A DNA stretch of 64,000 bases from Rhodobacter sp. (GCA_027489175.1 JAIYAE010000033.1:124001-188000); one strand, 5' to 3'. Shown: positions 9,901-19,654, counted from the stretch's first letter. Made by a program: numbers and translations. Notes: generated from the sequence alone by a model not told the origin.

Positions 9901-10312
9901 CGATCTTGCCGGCGCGCTCAAAAGCCAGAAGGACAGCCTTGCCTTGCGCAACTGGCTGGTTCAGGACGACCCCAATGACCTCGCCCGGTATCGCAACCTT
10001 GCCACCAGCTATGAACGCGTGTCGCGCGTTTTGTCTGACCTTGGTGACATGCAACCCGCGTTGGAGCATCAGGAGGCCAGTGTCTCGATCCTGCGCGACC
10101 TCTCGGCCGCCGATCCGGCAGACATCTCGTACCGGATCGCTCTGGTGCTCGCGCTTGATCTGAAGGCCGCGCTTCTGGAAGACCCGAGACCCACCAATCA
10201 AGAGGCCCTGGCGATCCTGGAAGAGATGTATGCCAACGGCACCTTGCCGCCGGACTATGTCGAATGGATCCCGATCCTGCGCCGCAGTCTGGGTCTGCCC
10301 ACGGAATTCTGA
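6953..10312 (+). CDS. Exported caspase-family (C14) protein with long TPR-like region
   Basis: This 1119-residue protein has a signal peptide (hydrophobic to residue 19, probable cleavage after ALA at 21) and then a caspase/orthocaspase domain. The catalytic dyad is visible as His96 in FFAGHGV and Cys147 in LLDACRDDPF. Residues ~260-1100 are a helical TPR-like array; its clearest part has a ~48-residue unit with the recurring pattern RDLSVxxERIGD. Bacterial C14 proteins cleave after Arg/Lys or Asp, but many TPR-linked ones have no known role. The signal peptide places it in the periplasm. It stands 120 bases upstream of yfgM-bamB-der in the same direction. Substrate, partners and regulation are unknown. 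Confidence 0.88.
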   Translation: MMRRVVLGLFVWLGLVSAALAEKRVALVLAAEDYSLIRPLANPANDARAMEDLLEKLDFEVFVETDRDLRRMRRALEDFKADAAGADVALLFFAGHGVALDGVNYLLPTDADGSSPEALAATALPLAEAQEALRAVAPVAIVLLDACRDDPFAGGGTDGRGAGALDDAAPVPAGTPTPGLGRIGRADGFLFAFAAAPNETASDGDEENSPFTAALVRHLGTAGVELRTALTLVQQDVYDRSRGKQLPYIESGLPELVFITGEGVLPERDQLLIAMADLTPDLRAEVEALATERNLPLAPLYAALLSADLGDQTPEDRARLLMEAALSYEQFQSELQRFQSDDPRVADLRARAEEQLTLGAFDAARALLTEAAGIDATARTTIRETYVSRTLSEAATHLLNANAARTDLRYDLAIADLGKAVALYAEIEGEAIDRETEFSYMQALSDLGELQLVAGNTQAALDAFGRRSGYAQAKVEADPTDVDWVRELVWSLNSVGNVLQQQGFQREAEAAFASALEFSDWQSGQMPDDPDLIRDGQVARNKVGEIRFAKNDFPGALQAHREALAMAEALLASYPGNVTYRRDIAFTQERVGDVLVQMGDRAGASAAFAVSLEVTEALAAEFPADETIRRDLSVSYERIGDMKIADRDYDGGLESYGKALAIREELAALDPDNKLRQRDLSVTFERIGDINALRGDYDSALIGHQAAVAIREKLATLDPTNMLWQRDLSVGLERLGDTYFGLNDLVSALAVQERSHALREAIVALDPENLPRQRDLGVAMEKIGDIRSAMGDQAGAVQVHEQALALRRSLAAADPTVLQYRRDITLSLSRLATIHIANGDYGLAEAMLAEAVSLRAEMVGATPDAVFALRDLSIAQNDHAMTLRALGYKVEALTVSQQSLQTVDRLLQLAPDVAAHVHDRLVTLNGLGDAQVALGDHAAAVVTFGQMVAAGSQLLDIDAYHAPWAADLAVALARQGDAQAATGDLAGALKSQKDSLALRNWLVQDDPNDLARYRNLATSYERVSRVLSDLGDMQPALEHQEASVSILRDLSAADPADISYRIALVLALDLKAALLEDPRPTNQEALAILEEMYANGTLPPDYVEWIPILRRSLGLPTEF

Positions 10313-10432
10313 CCGCGTCTCGGCCTCCGGCAGACGGGGCAGGGCTTGGCAACCCGCCGCCTTTGCCTGTAAGACGGGGACAACAGAACACGGGGCCAAA
10401 GCAGCAGGGCCAAAAGCACAGGAACGGGCACC

Positions 10433-11119
10433 TTGAGCAATCCTGACAGTTTCATCGAGGAAGTCACCGAAGAGGTGCGGCGCGATCGGCTGTTTGGCCT
10501 GTTCCGCAAATACGGCTGGATCGGCGGCGTCCTTGTCCTGGCGCTGGTTGGCGGTGCGGCCTGGACGGAATGGTCCAAGTCCAGCGCCGAAGTCCGGGCC
10601 GAAGCCTTTGGCGATGCGATCCTTGATGCGCTGGACCAAGGCACGCCGGAAGAACGCCGCGCGGCCCTTGCGGCTGTCAGCGTTGATGGCGAACAGGGTG
10701 CGCTTTTGCAGCTGATCCTGGCCTCTGACCCGGATGAAGACCGTGCTGCCACGCTGGCCGCCCTTGATCGCGTCGCCGCCGATGCCAGCCTGTCGCCGGT
10801 CTACCGCGATCTGGCCGTTTTGCGCCGGGTGCTGGTTGCGGGGGCCGAGACGCCGCTTGCGGACCGCCGTACGGCCTTGCAAGGCATTGCCGTCGCAGGC
10901 CGCCCCTACCGCGCGCTGGCCGAGGAACTTCTGGCCTATCTGCTCGTTGAAGAAGGCAAGACGGATGACGCCATCACCGCAATGACCACGTTGATGCAGG
11001 ACCAAGAGGCTTCCGGTGCACTGCGGGCGCGGCTTGGGCAGATGGTGACGGCGCTCGGCGGCACGGTGCCGGACAGCACCTCGCCGGCAAGTGCCGAAGC
11101 TGACGGCAGCTCGGACTGA
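10433..11119 (+). CDS. YfgM-like membrane-anchored TPR protein
   Basis: This 228-residue protein has a conserved cytoplasmic head SFIEEVTEEVRRDRLF, a single membrane helix at about residues 27-45 (YGWIGGVLVLALVGGAAW), and a helical periplasmic domain of the TPR_21/YfgM type. In E. coli YfgM binds SecYEG and periplasmic chaperones; position before bamB and der is the same as in many Proteobacteria. The start is TTG at 10433, preceded by GGAACGG at 10421; no ATG fits the conserved N-terminus. The gap to bamB is short, so co-transcription is likely. Confidence 0.85.
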   Translation: MSNPDSFIEEVTEEVRRDRLFGLFRKYGWIGGVLVLALVGGAAWTEWSKSSAEVRAEAFGDAILDALDQGTPEERRAALAAVSVDGEQGALLQLILASDPDEDRAATLAALDRVAADASLSPVYRDLAVLRRVLVAGAETPLADRRTALQGIAVAGRPYRALAEELLAYLLVEEGKTDDAITAMTTLMQDQEASGALRARLGQMVTALGGTVPDSTSPASAEADGSSD

Positions 11120-11155
11120 GGTGCGATGATGGCGCAAGGGAAAGGCTACTCAAGC

Positions 11156-12514
11156 ATGACGATCCGGCAGACGGCGGGCAAGGTTCTGGCGGGGGCGGGG
11201 CTTCTGGCCCTCCTCTCGGCCTGCGCCGAGCGTGAGGTGATCCTGCAAGGCGAACGCTTCCCGATCCGCGCCGATCTTGAGGCAAGCGTCCCGGTCGAAG
11301 GTGAACCCGCGCCTGTCGCCCCGTCCGAAGCGGAAAACCAAAGCCTGCCGATCGCCCTGCCTGCGCAAACCAATTCTGGCGACTGGACGCACCGCGCCGG
11401 AAACGCCCGCCACCTGATGCCGCATGCCGCCCTCAGCCCCGCGCCGGAGCGGGTGTGGAGCGCGAATATCGGTTCCGGCAGTAGCCGCAAGAACCGCATC
11501 GCCGCCGCCCCAGTGGTGTCGGGCGGGCGCGTCTTCACGGTGGATGCCGGGACGCTGGTCACCGCCACCTCTACCGCCGGCCAAACGCTTTGGTCGGCCG
11601 ACCTGACGCCTGCCTTTGATGCGGGCGGCGGTGTGTCTGGCGGCGGTTTGGCCACGGCGGGCAACAGCCTTTTCGTCACCACCGGCTATGGTGAAGTTGT
11701 GGCGCTTGACGCAACCTCCGGTCAGGTCCTCTGGCGCCAGCGCGTTGATGCCCCGGTCTCGGGTGCCCCGGCGACGGATGGTGAGGCAGTCTATGTCAGC
11801 GGGCGCGACGGGTCAGCCTGGTCGATTTCCGCCGCGACCGGCAAGGTGATCTGGCAGGTTCCGGGCACCCCCGGCACCTCGGGCTATGTCGGTACGGCAG
11901 CCCCCAGCGTGGGCGACCGCGCGGTGATCTTCCCGACCAGCGCGGGCGATCTGATGGCCGTCCTCAAGCTTGGTGGCGGCACCAAGATCTGGCAGGCCTC
12001 GCTTGCGGGCAAGCGTCTGGGCCGCGCCTATGCCTTCACCTCGGACGTGACGGGCGACGCAGTGATTGATGGCAAGGTGCTTTACGCAGGCTCTGCCGCC
12101 GGGCGGACCGTGGCGATGTCGGCCTCCTCGGGTGACCGGATCTGGTCCGCCGGCGAAGGCGCGCTTGGTCCGGTGGCCCTCGCCGGTGGGTCGATCTTCC
12201 TGGTCAACGATCAGGCGGAACTGGTGCGGCTGGACGCTGAAACCGGTGCCGTGATCTGGTCGGTCGAGATGCCGTATTTCACCAATGACAAGATCAAGCG
12301 CCGCAAGGGCATCTTTGCCCATTACGGGCCGGTTCTGGCCGGTGGGCGGATCATGGTCGTGTCCTCTGACGGGCTTCTGCGCGCCTTTGATCCGACCGAT
12401 GGCACCCTGACCCACACCACCGAAATCCCCGGCGGTGCGGCCACCCAGCCAGCGGTCGCGGGCGGTGTCCTTTATGTCGTGGGCGGCAACGGGCAACTTC
12501 ACGCTTTCCGCTAG
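11156..12514 (+). CDS. bamB: Outer-membrane assembly lipoprotein BamB (PQQ-like beta-propeller)
   Basis: This 452-residue lipoprotein has a signal peptide ending in the lipobox LLSAC and then an eight-bladed propeller. The blades carry repeated WxxxL/ALDATSGQVLWRQ-type ends. BamB scaffolds the BAM complex that inserts beta-barrel proteins into the outer membrane. The ATG at 11156 is preferred over the one at 11126 because it gives a normal lipoprotein signal and has AAAGG upstream; the longer form would put ten extra residues before the signal. It sits between yfgM-like and der, the usual synteny. Confidence 0.9.
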   Translation: MTIRQTAGKVLAGAGLLALLSACAEREVILQGERFPIRADLEASVPVEGEPAPVAPSEAENQSLPIALPAQTNSGDWTHRAGNARHLMPHAALSPAPERVWSANIGSGSSRKNRIAAAPVVSGGRVFTVDAGTLVTATSTAGQTLWSADLTPAFDAGGGVSGGGLATAGNSLFVTTGYGEVVALDATSGQVLWRQRVDAPVSGAPATDGEAVYVSGRDGSAWSISAATGKVIWQVPGTPGTSGYVGTAAPSVGDRAVIFPTSAGDLMAVLKLGGGTKIWQASLAGKRLGRAYAFTSDVTGDAVIDGKVLYAGSAAGRTVAMSASSGDRIWSAGEGALGPVALAGGSIFLVNDQAELVRLDAETGAVIWSVEMPYFTNDKIKRRKGIFAHYGPVLAGGRIMVVSSDGLLRAFDPTDGTLTHTTEIPGGAATQPAVAGGVLYVVGGNGQLHAFR

Positions 12515-12562
12515 GCCCCATCCCGTGTATGGCAGCCCCTTCGCCATTGCCGGAACTAAGAC

Positions 12563-14044
12563 ATGAGCTTTACCCTCGCCATCGTGGGCCGCCCGAATGT
12601 GGGCAAGTCGACCCTCTTCAACCGCCTTGTCGGGCGCAAGCTTGCGCTGGTCGATGACCAGCCCGGCGTGACCCGCGACTTGCGTGAAGGTGACGCGAAG
12701 CTTTTCGACATGCGTTTCACCGTGATCGATACCGCTGGGCTTGAAGAAGTCACCGATGACTCGCTTCAAGGCCGCATGCGCCGCCTGACCGAACGCGCGG
12801 TGGAAATGGCCGACGCTTGCCTGTTCGTCATCGACGGTCGTGTCGGCGTCACGCCCACGGATGAAGTCTTCGCCGACATCCTGCGCAAGAAGAACGCCCG
12901 CGTGTTCCTTGCGGTGAACAAGGCCGAAGGCAAAGCCGGCGACTCCGGCGCGCTTGAGGCCTATTCGCTGGGCCTTGGCGAGCCCATCCGCATCTCGGCG
13001 GAGCATGGCGAAGGGATGGATGACCTTTACCGTGAGCTGAAGCCCCTCGAAGGCGAATTCGCCGAGCGCGAGGCCGAGAACGCCCCCGACGTCGATATCG
13101 ACCTGTCCGAGGAAGAGGCCGAACTCGACGCGGATGAAACCGCCCACCACCCGACCGCGAAAAAGCCGCTGCAGATCGCTGTCATCGGCCGCCCCAACGC
13201 GGGAAAATCCACGCTGATCAACAAGATCCTTGGCTATGACCGTCTACTGACCGGGCCAGAGGCCGGGATCACCCGCGACGCCATCTCGGTCAAGGCCGAA
13301 TGGCAAGGCACCCCGATCCGCATCTTCGACACCGCCGGCATGCGCAAGAAGGCCCGGATCACCGAAAAGCTGGAAAAGCTTTCTGTCTCGGACGGCATCC
13401 GCGCCGTGCGCTTTGCTGAAGTCGTGGTTGTCCTCCTCGACGTCGAAATCCCGTTCGAGGTGCAGGACCTGCGCATCGCCGACTTTGCCGAAACCGAAGG
13501 CCGGGCGGTTGTGGTTGCGGTAAACAAATGGGACCTTGAGGACGAAAAACAGGGCAAGCTGGCCGAGTTGAAAGAGATGTTCGACCGTCTCCTCCCGCAG
13601 CTGCGCGGCGCGCCCTTGGTCACCGTGTCCGCCAAGACCGGCCGTGGCCTCGACCGCCTGCATGACGCGATCCGCAAAGCACATGACGTCTGGAACCGCC
13701 GCATCCCGACCGCGCGCCTGAACACCTGGCTGGGCGCGATGACCGAGGCGCACCCGCCACCGGCCCCGGGCGGCCACCGGATCAAGCTGCGCTACATGAC
13801 GCAGGCCAAGACCCGTCCGCCGGGTTTTGTCATCATGTGCTCACGTCCTGATGAACTGGCCGACAGCTACAAACGCTATCTGGTCAATGGCTTGCGCGAA
13901 CATTTCGACATGCCGGGCACGCCGATCCGCCTGTTCTTCCGCAGCCAGTCGACGAAGAACCCGTTCAAGGACCAGAAATTCCACACGCCCAGCCGCCTGC
14001 GCAAGCACATGGATGGCAAGGCCGGGATCAGCCCAAAGCGTTAG
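12563..14044 (+). CDS. der: Ribosome-assembly GTPase Der (EngA)
   Basis: This 493-residue protein has two tandem GTPase domains and a KH-like C-terminal domain. The first P-loop is GRPNVGKST at residues 9-17 with DTAGLEE. The second is GRPNAGKST near residue 209 with [11 protein letters not shown], and NKWD is the base-specificity motif of the second domain. Der is essential for 50S subunit maturation. The acidic linker between the GTPase domains ([10 protein letters not shown]) is longer than in E. coli. The last 17 bases overlap the convergent membrane-protein gene. Confidence 0.97.
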   Translation: MSFTLAIVGRPNVGKSTLFNRLVGRKLALVDDQPGVTRDLREGDAKLFDMRFTVIDTAGLEEVTDDSLQGRMRRLTERAVEMADACLFVIDGRVGVTPTDEVFADILRKKNARVFLAVNKAEGKAGDSGALEAYSLGLGEPIRISAEHGEGMDDLYRELKPLEGEFAEREAENAPDVDIDLSEEEAELDADETAHHPTAKKPLQIAVIGRPNAGKSTLINKILGYDRLLTGPEAGITRDAISVKAEWQGTPIRIFDTAGMRKKARITEKLEKLSVSDGIRAVRFAEVVVVLLDVEIPFEVQDLRIADFAETEGRAVVVAVNKWDLEDEKQGKLAELKEMFDRLLPQLRGAPLVTVSAKTGRGLDRLHDAIRKAHDVWNRRIPTARLNTWLGAMTEAHPPPAPGGHRIKLRYMTQAKTRPPGFVIMCSRPDELADSYKRYLVNGLREHFDMPGTPIRLFFRSQSTKNPFKDQKFHTPSRLRKHMDGKAGISPKR

Positions 14045-14744
14045 CTTTGCGGCTGGTCCACAAGGTCACGGCCATCACCACAATGCCGGACGCGGCCAAT
14101 ACCGCCACCGTCAGGTTGGCGCTGGCATTGGCGACAATGATCCCGATCAACGCCCAGATCACGGTCAAGCCGTAGACCGGCATCTGCGGACGGCGCATCT
14201 GGACGGTCACGGCAATCCCCAATACGACTGCCAGCATGGCGACGGCGGCACCCGTGTCGCTTAGCCAGCCATAGCCTGCGATGAACACGCCCGTCGACAC
14301 GGCTGAGGCGGCGGACAACCAACCGGCAAAGATTGCCGTCGGGCCGGACAGCATCCAGCGGTCGACACTCGGATCAGCGCGCAGAAAGGCCAGGATCGCC
14401 CCCGCCGCCATGATCCAGATCGTCACCGTCCCCCAGATGGCACTTTGCCCGGCAATCCAAAGCCAGACCGCGCCCACACCAACCGCGACCGTCAAGGGCA
14501 GGCGCACCACGTCCCAAGCGGGGTTTTCGGCCCGCTTCCAGAGGCCGTACACCGCATGCGCGATCAGCCACAGGTAAATCACGCTCCAGATCGCGAAGGC
14601 ATAGCCTGCGGGCTGGATCGACGGGCGCTCAATCGGCACCGGGAAGAGGTTGGGGTCATAGCCCGTGAAGGGCGGGGTTATGAACGGGGCAATGCCAAAG
14701 GCCAGCGTGGCGATCAGCAGGATCAGCGCATTTCTTTTCATCAT
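14028..14744 (-). CDS. Multi-pass membrane protein, possibly TspO/MBR-related
   Basis: This 238-residue protein has about seven hydrophobic helices. The early segment [19 protein letters not shown] resembles the PxxYAFxIWxxIY pattern of TspO/MBR-like (tryptophan-rich sensory) proteins, but it is longer than the usual ~160 residues. TspO binds tetrapyrroles and affects pigment genes in Rhodobacter; whether that applies here is not shown. Start: two consecutive ATGs at 14744 and 14741 with AAGAGAG just upstream. It follows serS by 26 bases and is probably co-transcribed with it. Confidence 0.7.
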   Translation of the reverse strand: MMKRNALILLIATLAFGIAPFITPPFTGYDPNLFPVPIERPSIQPAGYAFAIWSVIYLWLIAHAVYGLWKRAENPAWDVVRLPLTVAVGVGAVWLWIAGQSAIWGTVTIWIMAAGAILAFLRADPSVDRWMLSGPTAIFAGWLSAASAVSTGVFIAGYGWLSDTGAAVAMLAVVLGIAVTVQMRRPQMPVYGLTVIWALIGIIVANASANLTVAVLAASGIVVMAVTLWTSRKANALG

Positions 14745-14770
14745 CACTCTCTTACGTGCGTCCCGGCGGA

Positions 14771-16060
14771 TCAGACCAATTGGCCCTCCGCCGTGATGCG
14801 CGATTTTCCACCCAGCCAGGGCACCAAAGCCGCTGGCAAGGTGACTGACCCATCCGCCTGCTGCCCGTTTTCCAGAACCGCAATCAGACAACGCCCGACG
14901 GCCAGACCGGATCCATTCAGCGTGGCCACAAATTCCGGCTTGCCCCCCGGGGCACGGTAACGTGCGTTCATCCGCCGGGCCTGAAACTGCCCGCAGGTGG
15001 AAACCGAGGAAATCTCGCGGTAGGTGTTCTGCCCCGGCAGCCAGACCTCAAGGTCATGCGTCTTCTGCGCGCCGAACCCCATGTCGCCGGTGCAAAGAAC
15101 CATTGTGCGGTAAGGCAGGCCCAACCGCTCCAGCACCGCTTCGGCGCATTTCGTCATGCGCTCGTGTTCCGCCAAGGCGGTTTCGGGCGTGCAGATCGTC
15201 ACCATCTCCACCTTCTCGAACTGGTGCTGGCGGAGCATGCCGGACGTGTCCTTGCCCGCGCTGCCCGCCTCGGACCGGAAGCAATGCGTATGCGCGGTAA
15301 GGCGCAGGGGCAGGGCGGCCTCGTCCAGGATATCCCCGGCGACCGAGTTGGTCAGGGTCACTTCCGAGGTTGGGATCAGCCACCAGCCGTTGGTGGTTTG
15401 ATAGCTGTCCTCGGCGAATTTTGGCAGCTGGTTGGTGCCGAACATCGCCTCTTCCTTGACCAGCACGGGCGTCCAGGTTTCGGCCAGCCCATGTTCGGAT
15501 GTGTGCAGGTCCAGCATGAACTGCGCCAGCGCCCGGTGGACGCGCGCAACAGCGCCCCGCAACACCACAAAGCGGCTGCCCGACAGCTTTGCTGCCGTCT
15601 GGAAGTCAAGGCCACCCTTGGCGGCCGGAATGTCGAAGTGTTCCAACGGCTTGAAATCCAGCACCCGGGGCGTGCCCCAGCGGCGGATTTCCACGTTTCC
15701 CGTCTCATCTGCGCCTTCGGGCACGTCATCCAGCGGAAGGTTCGCAATCCGCGACAGGGCATCGCGCAGGCGGGCGTCTTCGGCGTCCGCCTCCTCGCTC
15801 AGTCGGGCGCCCTCGGCCTTCTTCTCGGCCACCAGCGCGCGCAGGCGTTCAAACTCGGCAGTGTCCCCGCGCGCCTTGGCCGCACCCACCTCTTTCGAGG
15901 CCGCATTCTGTGCTGCCGCCGCCGTCTCTGCCGCAAGGATCTTGGCCCGACGCCCCTCATCCAGCGCCAGCAACGCCGCCGACATCGGTGCAAGGCCACG
16001 ACGCGACAGGCTGGCGTCGAACGCGGCCGGGTTTTCGCGGATAGTGCGGATGTCGTGCAT
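14771..16060 (-). CDS. serS: Seryl-tRNA synthetase
   Basis: This 429-residue class II synthetase charges tRNA-Ser. The N-terminal ~110 residues form the tRNA-binding coiled coil. Class II motifs are visible as [20 protein letters not shown] (motif 2) and [17 protein letters not shown] (motif 3), with the TSEVTLTN segment between. The start is at ATG 16060 with GAGG a few bases upstream; the family opens MHDIRxIRENP, so the longer frame to 16183 is rejected. It is divergent from yajC. Confidence 0.97.
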   Translation of the reverse strand: MHDIRTIRENPAAFDASLSRRGLAPMSAALLALDEGRRAKILAAETAAAAQNAASKEVGAAKARGDTAEFERLRALVAEKKAEGARLSEEADAEDARLRDALSRIANLPLDDVPEGADETGNVEIRRWGTPRVLDFKPLEHFDIPAAKGGLDFQTAAKLSGSRFVVLRGAVARVHRALAQFMLDLHTSEHGLAETWTPVLVKEEAMFGTNQLPKFAEDSYQTTNGWWLIPTSEVTLTNSVAGDILDEAALPLRLTAHTHCFRSEAGSAGKDTSGMLRQHQFEKVEMVTICTPETALAEHERMTKCAEAVLERLGLPYRTMVLCTGDMGFGAQKTHDLEVWLPGQNTYREISSVSTCGQFQARRMNARYRAPGGKPEFVATLNGSGLAVGRCLIAVLENGQQADGSVTLPAALVPWLGGKSRITAEGQLV

Positions 16061-16287
16061 GGCGGGCCTCAACTGCGGAAAATCTGGCTGCGTTATGCCC
16101 GATCCTGCAGGTGGGCGAAAGATGGGGGCCGAAAGATGCTGCCCATCCCTGATGGCCCTTGAATGTCGCGCGCCCTCTGGCATTGCGCCACGAAACCCCT
16201 TACATCACCGCCAGACCGTGTCCGGACCCAATTGTCCGGGCGCTCATGATCGCGCCGGGACCCCCGGCCCTGCCGGAAAGGATGCCC

Positions 16288-16617
16288 ATGTTCGTCTCTC
16301 CCGCCTTCGCCCAAGCCGCAGGTGCCCCGTCAGCCGGGGCCGCCTTTGCGCAGTTCCTGCCGATCATCCTGATCTTCGTGATCTTCTATTTCCTGCTGAT
16401 CCGTCCGCAGCAAAAGAAGATGAAGGAACACCGCGCCATGGTCGACGCCCTACGCCGCGGCGATCAGGTCGTGACCTCGGGCGGGATCGTCGGCAAGGTG
16501 TCGAAGGTGCAGGATGACGGGATGATCGAAGTCGAGATTGCCGATGGCGTCCGCGTCAAGGTCATCAAGGGCACCATCGGCCAGGTCCTGAACAAGACCG
16601 AACCGGCCGCAAGCTAA
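16288..16617 (+). CDS. yajC: Preprotein translocase subunit YajC
   Basis: This 109-residue protein has one membrane helix (QFLPIILIFVIFYFLLIRPQ) followed by the typical basic QQKKMKEHRAM segment and a small beta domain, VVTSGGIVGKV. YajC associates with SecDF at the Sec translocon. The ATG at 16288 is preceded by GGAAAGG at 16275; longer starts upstream lack family similarity. The gene is 11 bases before secD, and the order yajC-secD-secF is the standard operon. Confidence 0.95.
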   Translation: MFVSPAFAQAAGAPSAGAAFAQFLPIILIFVIFYFLLIRPQQKKMKEHRAMVDALRRGDQVVTSGGIVGKVSKVQDDGMIEVEIADGVRVKVIKGTIGQVLNKTEPAAS

Positions 16618-16628
16618 GGCCTGATCCC

Positions 16629-18296
16629 ATGCAAACCATGGCGCTGTGGAAGCGCATCCTTGTCCTTCTCGTCTGCGCCTGGGGCCTTGCCGCCGCCGCA
16701 CCGAACCTGTTCTACGGCCAGGTTGAGCGGCACAATGACGCCGCAGCGGCGATCGAAGCGGCTGGTGGCACAGCCACTCCGGAACAATCTGCAGCACTTG
16801 CCGAATGGCCGGGCTTCCTGCCGTCAGCGCTGGTGAACCTTGGGCTGGATTTGCGCGGCGGCGCGCATCTTCTGGCCGAGGTTCGGGTTGAGGACGTCTA
16901 CAAGACCCGTATTGACGCGATGTGGCCAGAAGTCCGCGATGCGATGCGCGACCTGCGCGATCAAGTCGGCGCCGTGCGCCGTGCGCCCTCACCGGATGGG
17001 GTGCTCCGTGTCACGATCACCAACCTTGAGGGCATGGCAGCCGCACTTGAAGCGGTCCGTGGCCTTGGGTCCACGGTTTCCACCCTGACCGGGGCCGGCC
17101 AAAGCACAATCGACGTCACCGCCGAAGGCAATGACATCGTCGTTCAACTGTCCGAGGCTGAAAAGGCTGCGACCGACAGCCGGACCCTGCAGCAGTCCTT
17201 GGAAATCATCCGCCGCCGCGTTGATGAAGTCGGCACCCGTGAGCCCACCATCCAGCGCCAGGGTGAAGACCGCGTGCTGATCCAGGTGCCCGGCATCGGT
17301 TCCGCGGCCGAGCTGAAGGCCCTGATCGGCACCACCGCCCAGCTGACCTTCAACGCCGTCGTCAGCCGCACCACCGACGCCGGAGCCGAACCCGGCCCGC
17401 GCAACAAGATCCTGCCGTCAATCGATGAGGATGGCGTCTACTACATTGTCGAGGAAACGCCGGTCGTGTCGGGCGAAGAGCTGGTCGATGCACAGCCGTC
17501 CTTTGACCAGAACGGCCAGCCCGCCGTCAGCTTCCGCTTTGACACGACGGGCGCGCGCAAGTTCGGCGACTACACCGCCGCCAACATCGGCGCGCCTTTT
17601 GCGATCATTCTTGATGATGAGGTGATCTCGGCCCCCGTGATCCAAAGCCACATTCCCGGTGGGTCCGGCATCATCACCGGCAGCTTCACTGTCGAGGACA
17701 GCACGCAACTTGCCGTCCTTCTGCGCGCCGGTGCCCTTCCGGCCGAGATGAACTTTCTGGAAGAACGCACCATCGGCCCCGAACTTGGCGCTGACAGCAT
17801 CGAGGCAGGCCGCACCGCAGCCCTTGTCGGCATGGTCTTCATCCTGCTGTACATGATCGCCTGCTACGGCATTTTCGGGCTCTTCGCGAACATCGCTTTG
17901 GCGGTGAACATTGCGCTCGTGATGGCACTCCTGTCCACGATCGGGGCCACGCTGACCCTGCCGGGCATCGCCGGTATCGTGCTGACCATGGGGATGGCGG
18001 TTGACGCCAACGTGCTGATCTTTGAGCGGATTCGCGAAGAATTGCGCGCCGGGGCCAACCCAAGACGTGCGGTCGAAGTCGGGTTTGACCGCGCCTTCTC
18101 GGCCATCATGGATTCGAACGTGACCGGGCTTCTGACCGCCGTGATCATGTATGCCATCGGCTCGGGCGCGGTGCGCGGCTTTGCGGTCACGCTGGGCCTT
18201 GGCATCCTGACCTCGATGTTCACCGCGGTCTACGTGACCCGCCTGATCGTCGAACTTTGGCTTGGCTGGAAACGTCCGAAGACGATCGTCGTCTGA
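16629..18296 (+). CDS. secD: Protein-export membrane protein SecD
   Basis: This 555-residue protein has a first helix near residues 8-25, the P1 periplasmic domain beginning LGLDLRGGAHLLAEV, and a five-helix C-terminal RND-like membrane domain. The latter contains MAVDANVLIFERIREELRAG, the conserved TM4-TM5 proton-path region. SecDF uses the proton gradient to pull proteins from SecYEG into the periplasm. The start is at ATG 16629, and a second ATG at 16638 is possible. Separated from secF by 17 bases. Confidence 0.97.
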   Translation: MQTMALWKRILVLLVCAWGLAAAAPNLFYGQVERHNDAAAAIEAAGGTATPEQSAALAEWPGFLPSALVNLGLDLRGGAHLLAEVRVEDVYKTRIDAMWPEVRDAMRDLRDQVGAVRRAPSPDGVLRVTITNLEGMAAALEAVRGLGSTVSTLTGAGQSTIDVTAEGNDIVVQLSEAEKAATDSRTLQQSLEIIRRRVDEVGTREPTIQRQGEDRVLIQVPGIGSAAELKALIGTTAQLTFNAVVSRTTDAGAEPGPRNKILPSIDEDGVYYIVEETPVVSGEELVDAQPSFDQNGQPAVSFRFDTTGARKFGDYTAANIGAPFAIILDDEVISAPVIQSHIPGGSGIITGSFTVEDSTQLAVLLRAGALPAEMNFLEERTIGPELGADSIEAGRTAALVGMVFILLYMIACYGIFGLFANIALAVNIALVMALLSTIGATLTLPGIAGIVLTMGMAVDANVLIFERIREELRAGANPRRAVEVGFDRAFSAIMDSNVTGLLTAVIMYAIGSGAVRGFAVTLGLGILTSMFTAVYVTRLIVELWLGWKRPKTIVV

Positions 18297-18313
18297 TTCA
18301 AGGGGATTTCAAC

Positions 18314-19285
18314 ATGGCTTGGCGTCTTCGTCTGGTTCCGACAACGACCAACATCAACTTCTTCAAGGCCCAATGGGTGACCTTCGGGGCGTCGATCTTT
18401 GCGATGGTCGCGTCCTTGGTCTTGATCTTCACGATGGGGCTGAACTTCGGGATCGACTTCCGTGGCGGCACCACGATCCGGACCGAGGCGACCAGCCCGG
18501 TCGACATCGGTGCTTACCGCGATGCGCTGAACACGCTTGAGCTTGGGGATGTGTCGATTTCCGAAGTCTTCGACCCCTCTTTCGACGCCGATCAGCATGT
18601 GGCGATGGTCCGCATCTCGGCCCGCGAGGGCGAGGAATCGGTGACCCCCGAACTGATCGCCGAGGTTGAGGCCGCCCTGGTCGCGGTCGATCCGTCGATC
18701 ACCTTTCCGGCCGTGGAATCGGTCGGCCCGAAAGTGTCGTCCGAGCTGGTGACATCGGCCCTCCTCGCCATTCTGGCGGGCACCATCGGCATCCTGTTCT
18801 ACGTCTGGGTCCGTTTCGAATGGCAGTTCGCCGTCGGCACGGTCGCCGCACTGGTGCATGACGTGCTGGTTACCGTCGGCATCTTCGCGCTCTTTCAGAT
18901 CAGGTTCGACCTGACCATCGTCGCGGCGCTGCTGACCATCCTTGGCTATTCGGTCAATGACACAGTGGTGATTTTTGACCGCCTGCGGGAAAATCTGGCC
19001 AAATACAAGCAGATGCCCCTGCGTGAGATGATGAACCTGACGGCAAACGAAACCCTCAGCCGGACGATCATGACCGCGTCGACCACGCTGATTTCGTTGG
19101 TCGTGCTGCTGATCTTCGGGGGCGACGTGATCCGCGGCTTCGTGTTTGCCATGCTTCTGGGCGTCATCCTCGGCACTTATTCCACGCTCTACATGGCGAA
19201 GAACATCGTGCTGATGCTGGGCGTTGACCGGGGCGACAAGCCAAAGAAGACCAGCAAGAACGAATTCGCCGACGTCGAAGCCTGA
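18314..19285 (+). CDS. secF: Protein-export membrane protein SecF
   Basis: This 323-residue partner of SecD has a first helix followed by GLNFGIDFRGGTTI, a small periplasmic P1 domain, and five further helices containing YSVNDTVVIFDRLREN. The start ATG 18314 is preceded by AGGGGA at 18301. It acts with SecD in Sec-dependent export. The following gene (Mth938-like) begins 12 bases after its stop, so the transcript likely continues. Confidence 0.97.
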   Translation: MAWRLRLVPTTTNINFFKAQWVTFGASIFAMVASLVLIFTMGLNFGIDFRGGTTIRTEATSPVDIGAYRDALNTLELGDVSISEVFDPSFDADQHVAMVRISAREGEESVTPELIAEVEAALVAVDPSITFPAVESVGPKVSSELVTSALLAILAGTIGILFYVWVRFEWQFAVGTVAALVHDVLVTVGIFALFQIRFDLTIVAALLTILGYSVNDTVVIFDRLRENLAKYKQMPLREMMNLTANETLSRTIMTASTTLISLVVLLIFGGDVIRGFVFAMLLGVILGTYSTLYMAKNIVLMLGVDRGDKPKKTSKNEFADVEA

Positions 19286-19297
19286 TCTGGCACGTCC

Positions 19298-19654
19298 ATG
19301 CGACTGACCGAGATCACCTATGGCACGGCAAAGGCGGTTGAGGGCTACGGGCCCGGCTTCTTTCGGGTGTCAGGCCATGTCCTGCGCGGGGCTTGCCTGA
19401 TCACGCCGTGGGATGCCGGCCCCTGGGGCGGCTTTGACGATATCGACGCGCCGCTCAGCCTTGAGGGCAAGATCGACGTCCTCTTCGTCGGTACCGGGTC
19501 TGCAGTGGCCCATGTGCCGCGCGATTTTCGCACGGCATTGGAAGACCGTGGCATCGGGGTCGAGGTGATGGCCTCACCCACCGCCTGCCGGACCTACAAC
19601 GTCCTTCTTGGCGAAGGACGCCGTGTCGCGGTGGCGCTGCTGCCGGTGGAGTGA
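19298..19654 (+). CDS. Mth938-like domain protein (DUF498/NDUFAF3 type)
   Basis: This 118-residue single-domain protein is recognisable from ITYGTAKAVEGYGPGFFRV at the start, VLFVGTGS in the middle and MASPTACRTYNVLLGEGRRV at the end. The family includes NDUFAF3, a mitochondrial complex I assembly factor. In alphaproteobacteria it is commonly next to secDF, as here. A biochemical role is not established for bacterial members. It ends 24 bases before a strong hairpin terminator. Confidence 0.85.
   Translation: MRLTEITYGTAKAVEGYGPGFFRVSGHVLRGACLITPWDAGPWGGFDDIDAPLSLEGKIDVLFVGTGSAVAHVPRDFRTALEDRGIGVEVMASPTACRTYNVLLGEGRRVAVALLPVE

Noticed and set aside
9434-11137. Minus-strand open frame opposite the caspase and yfgM-like genes
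   Set aside because: Composition is that of antisense translation (Arg/Gly/His rich) and no ribosome binding site or motif is seen.
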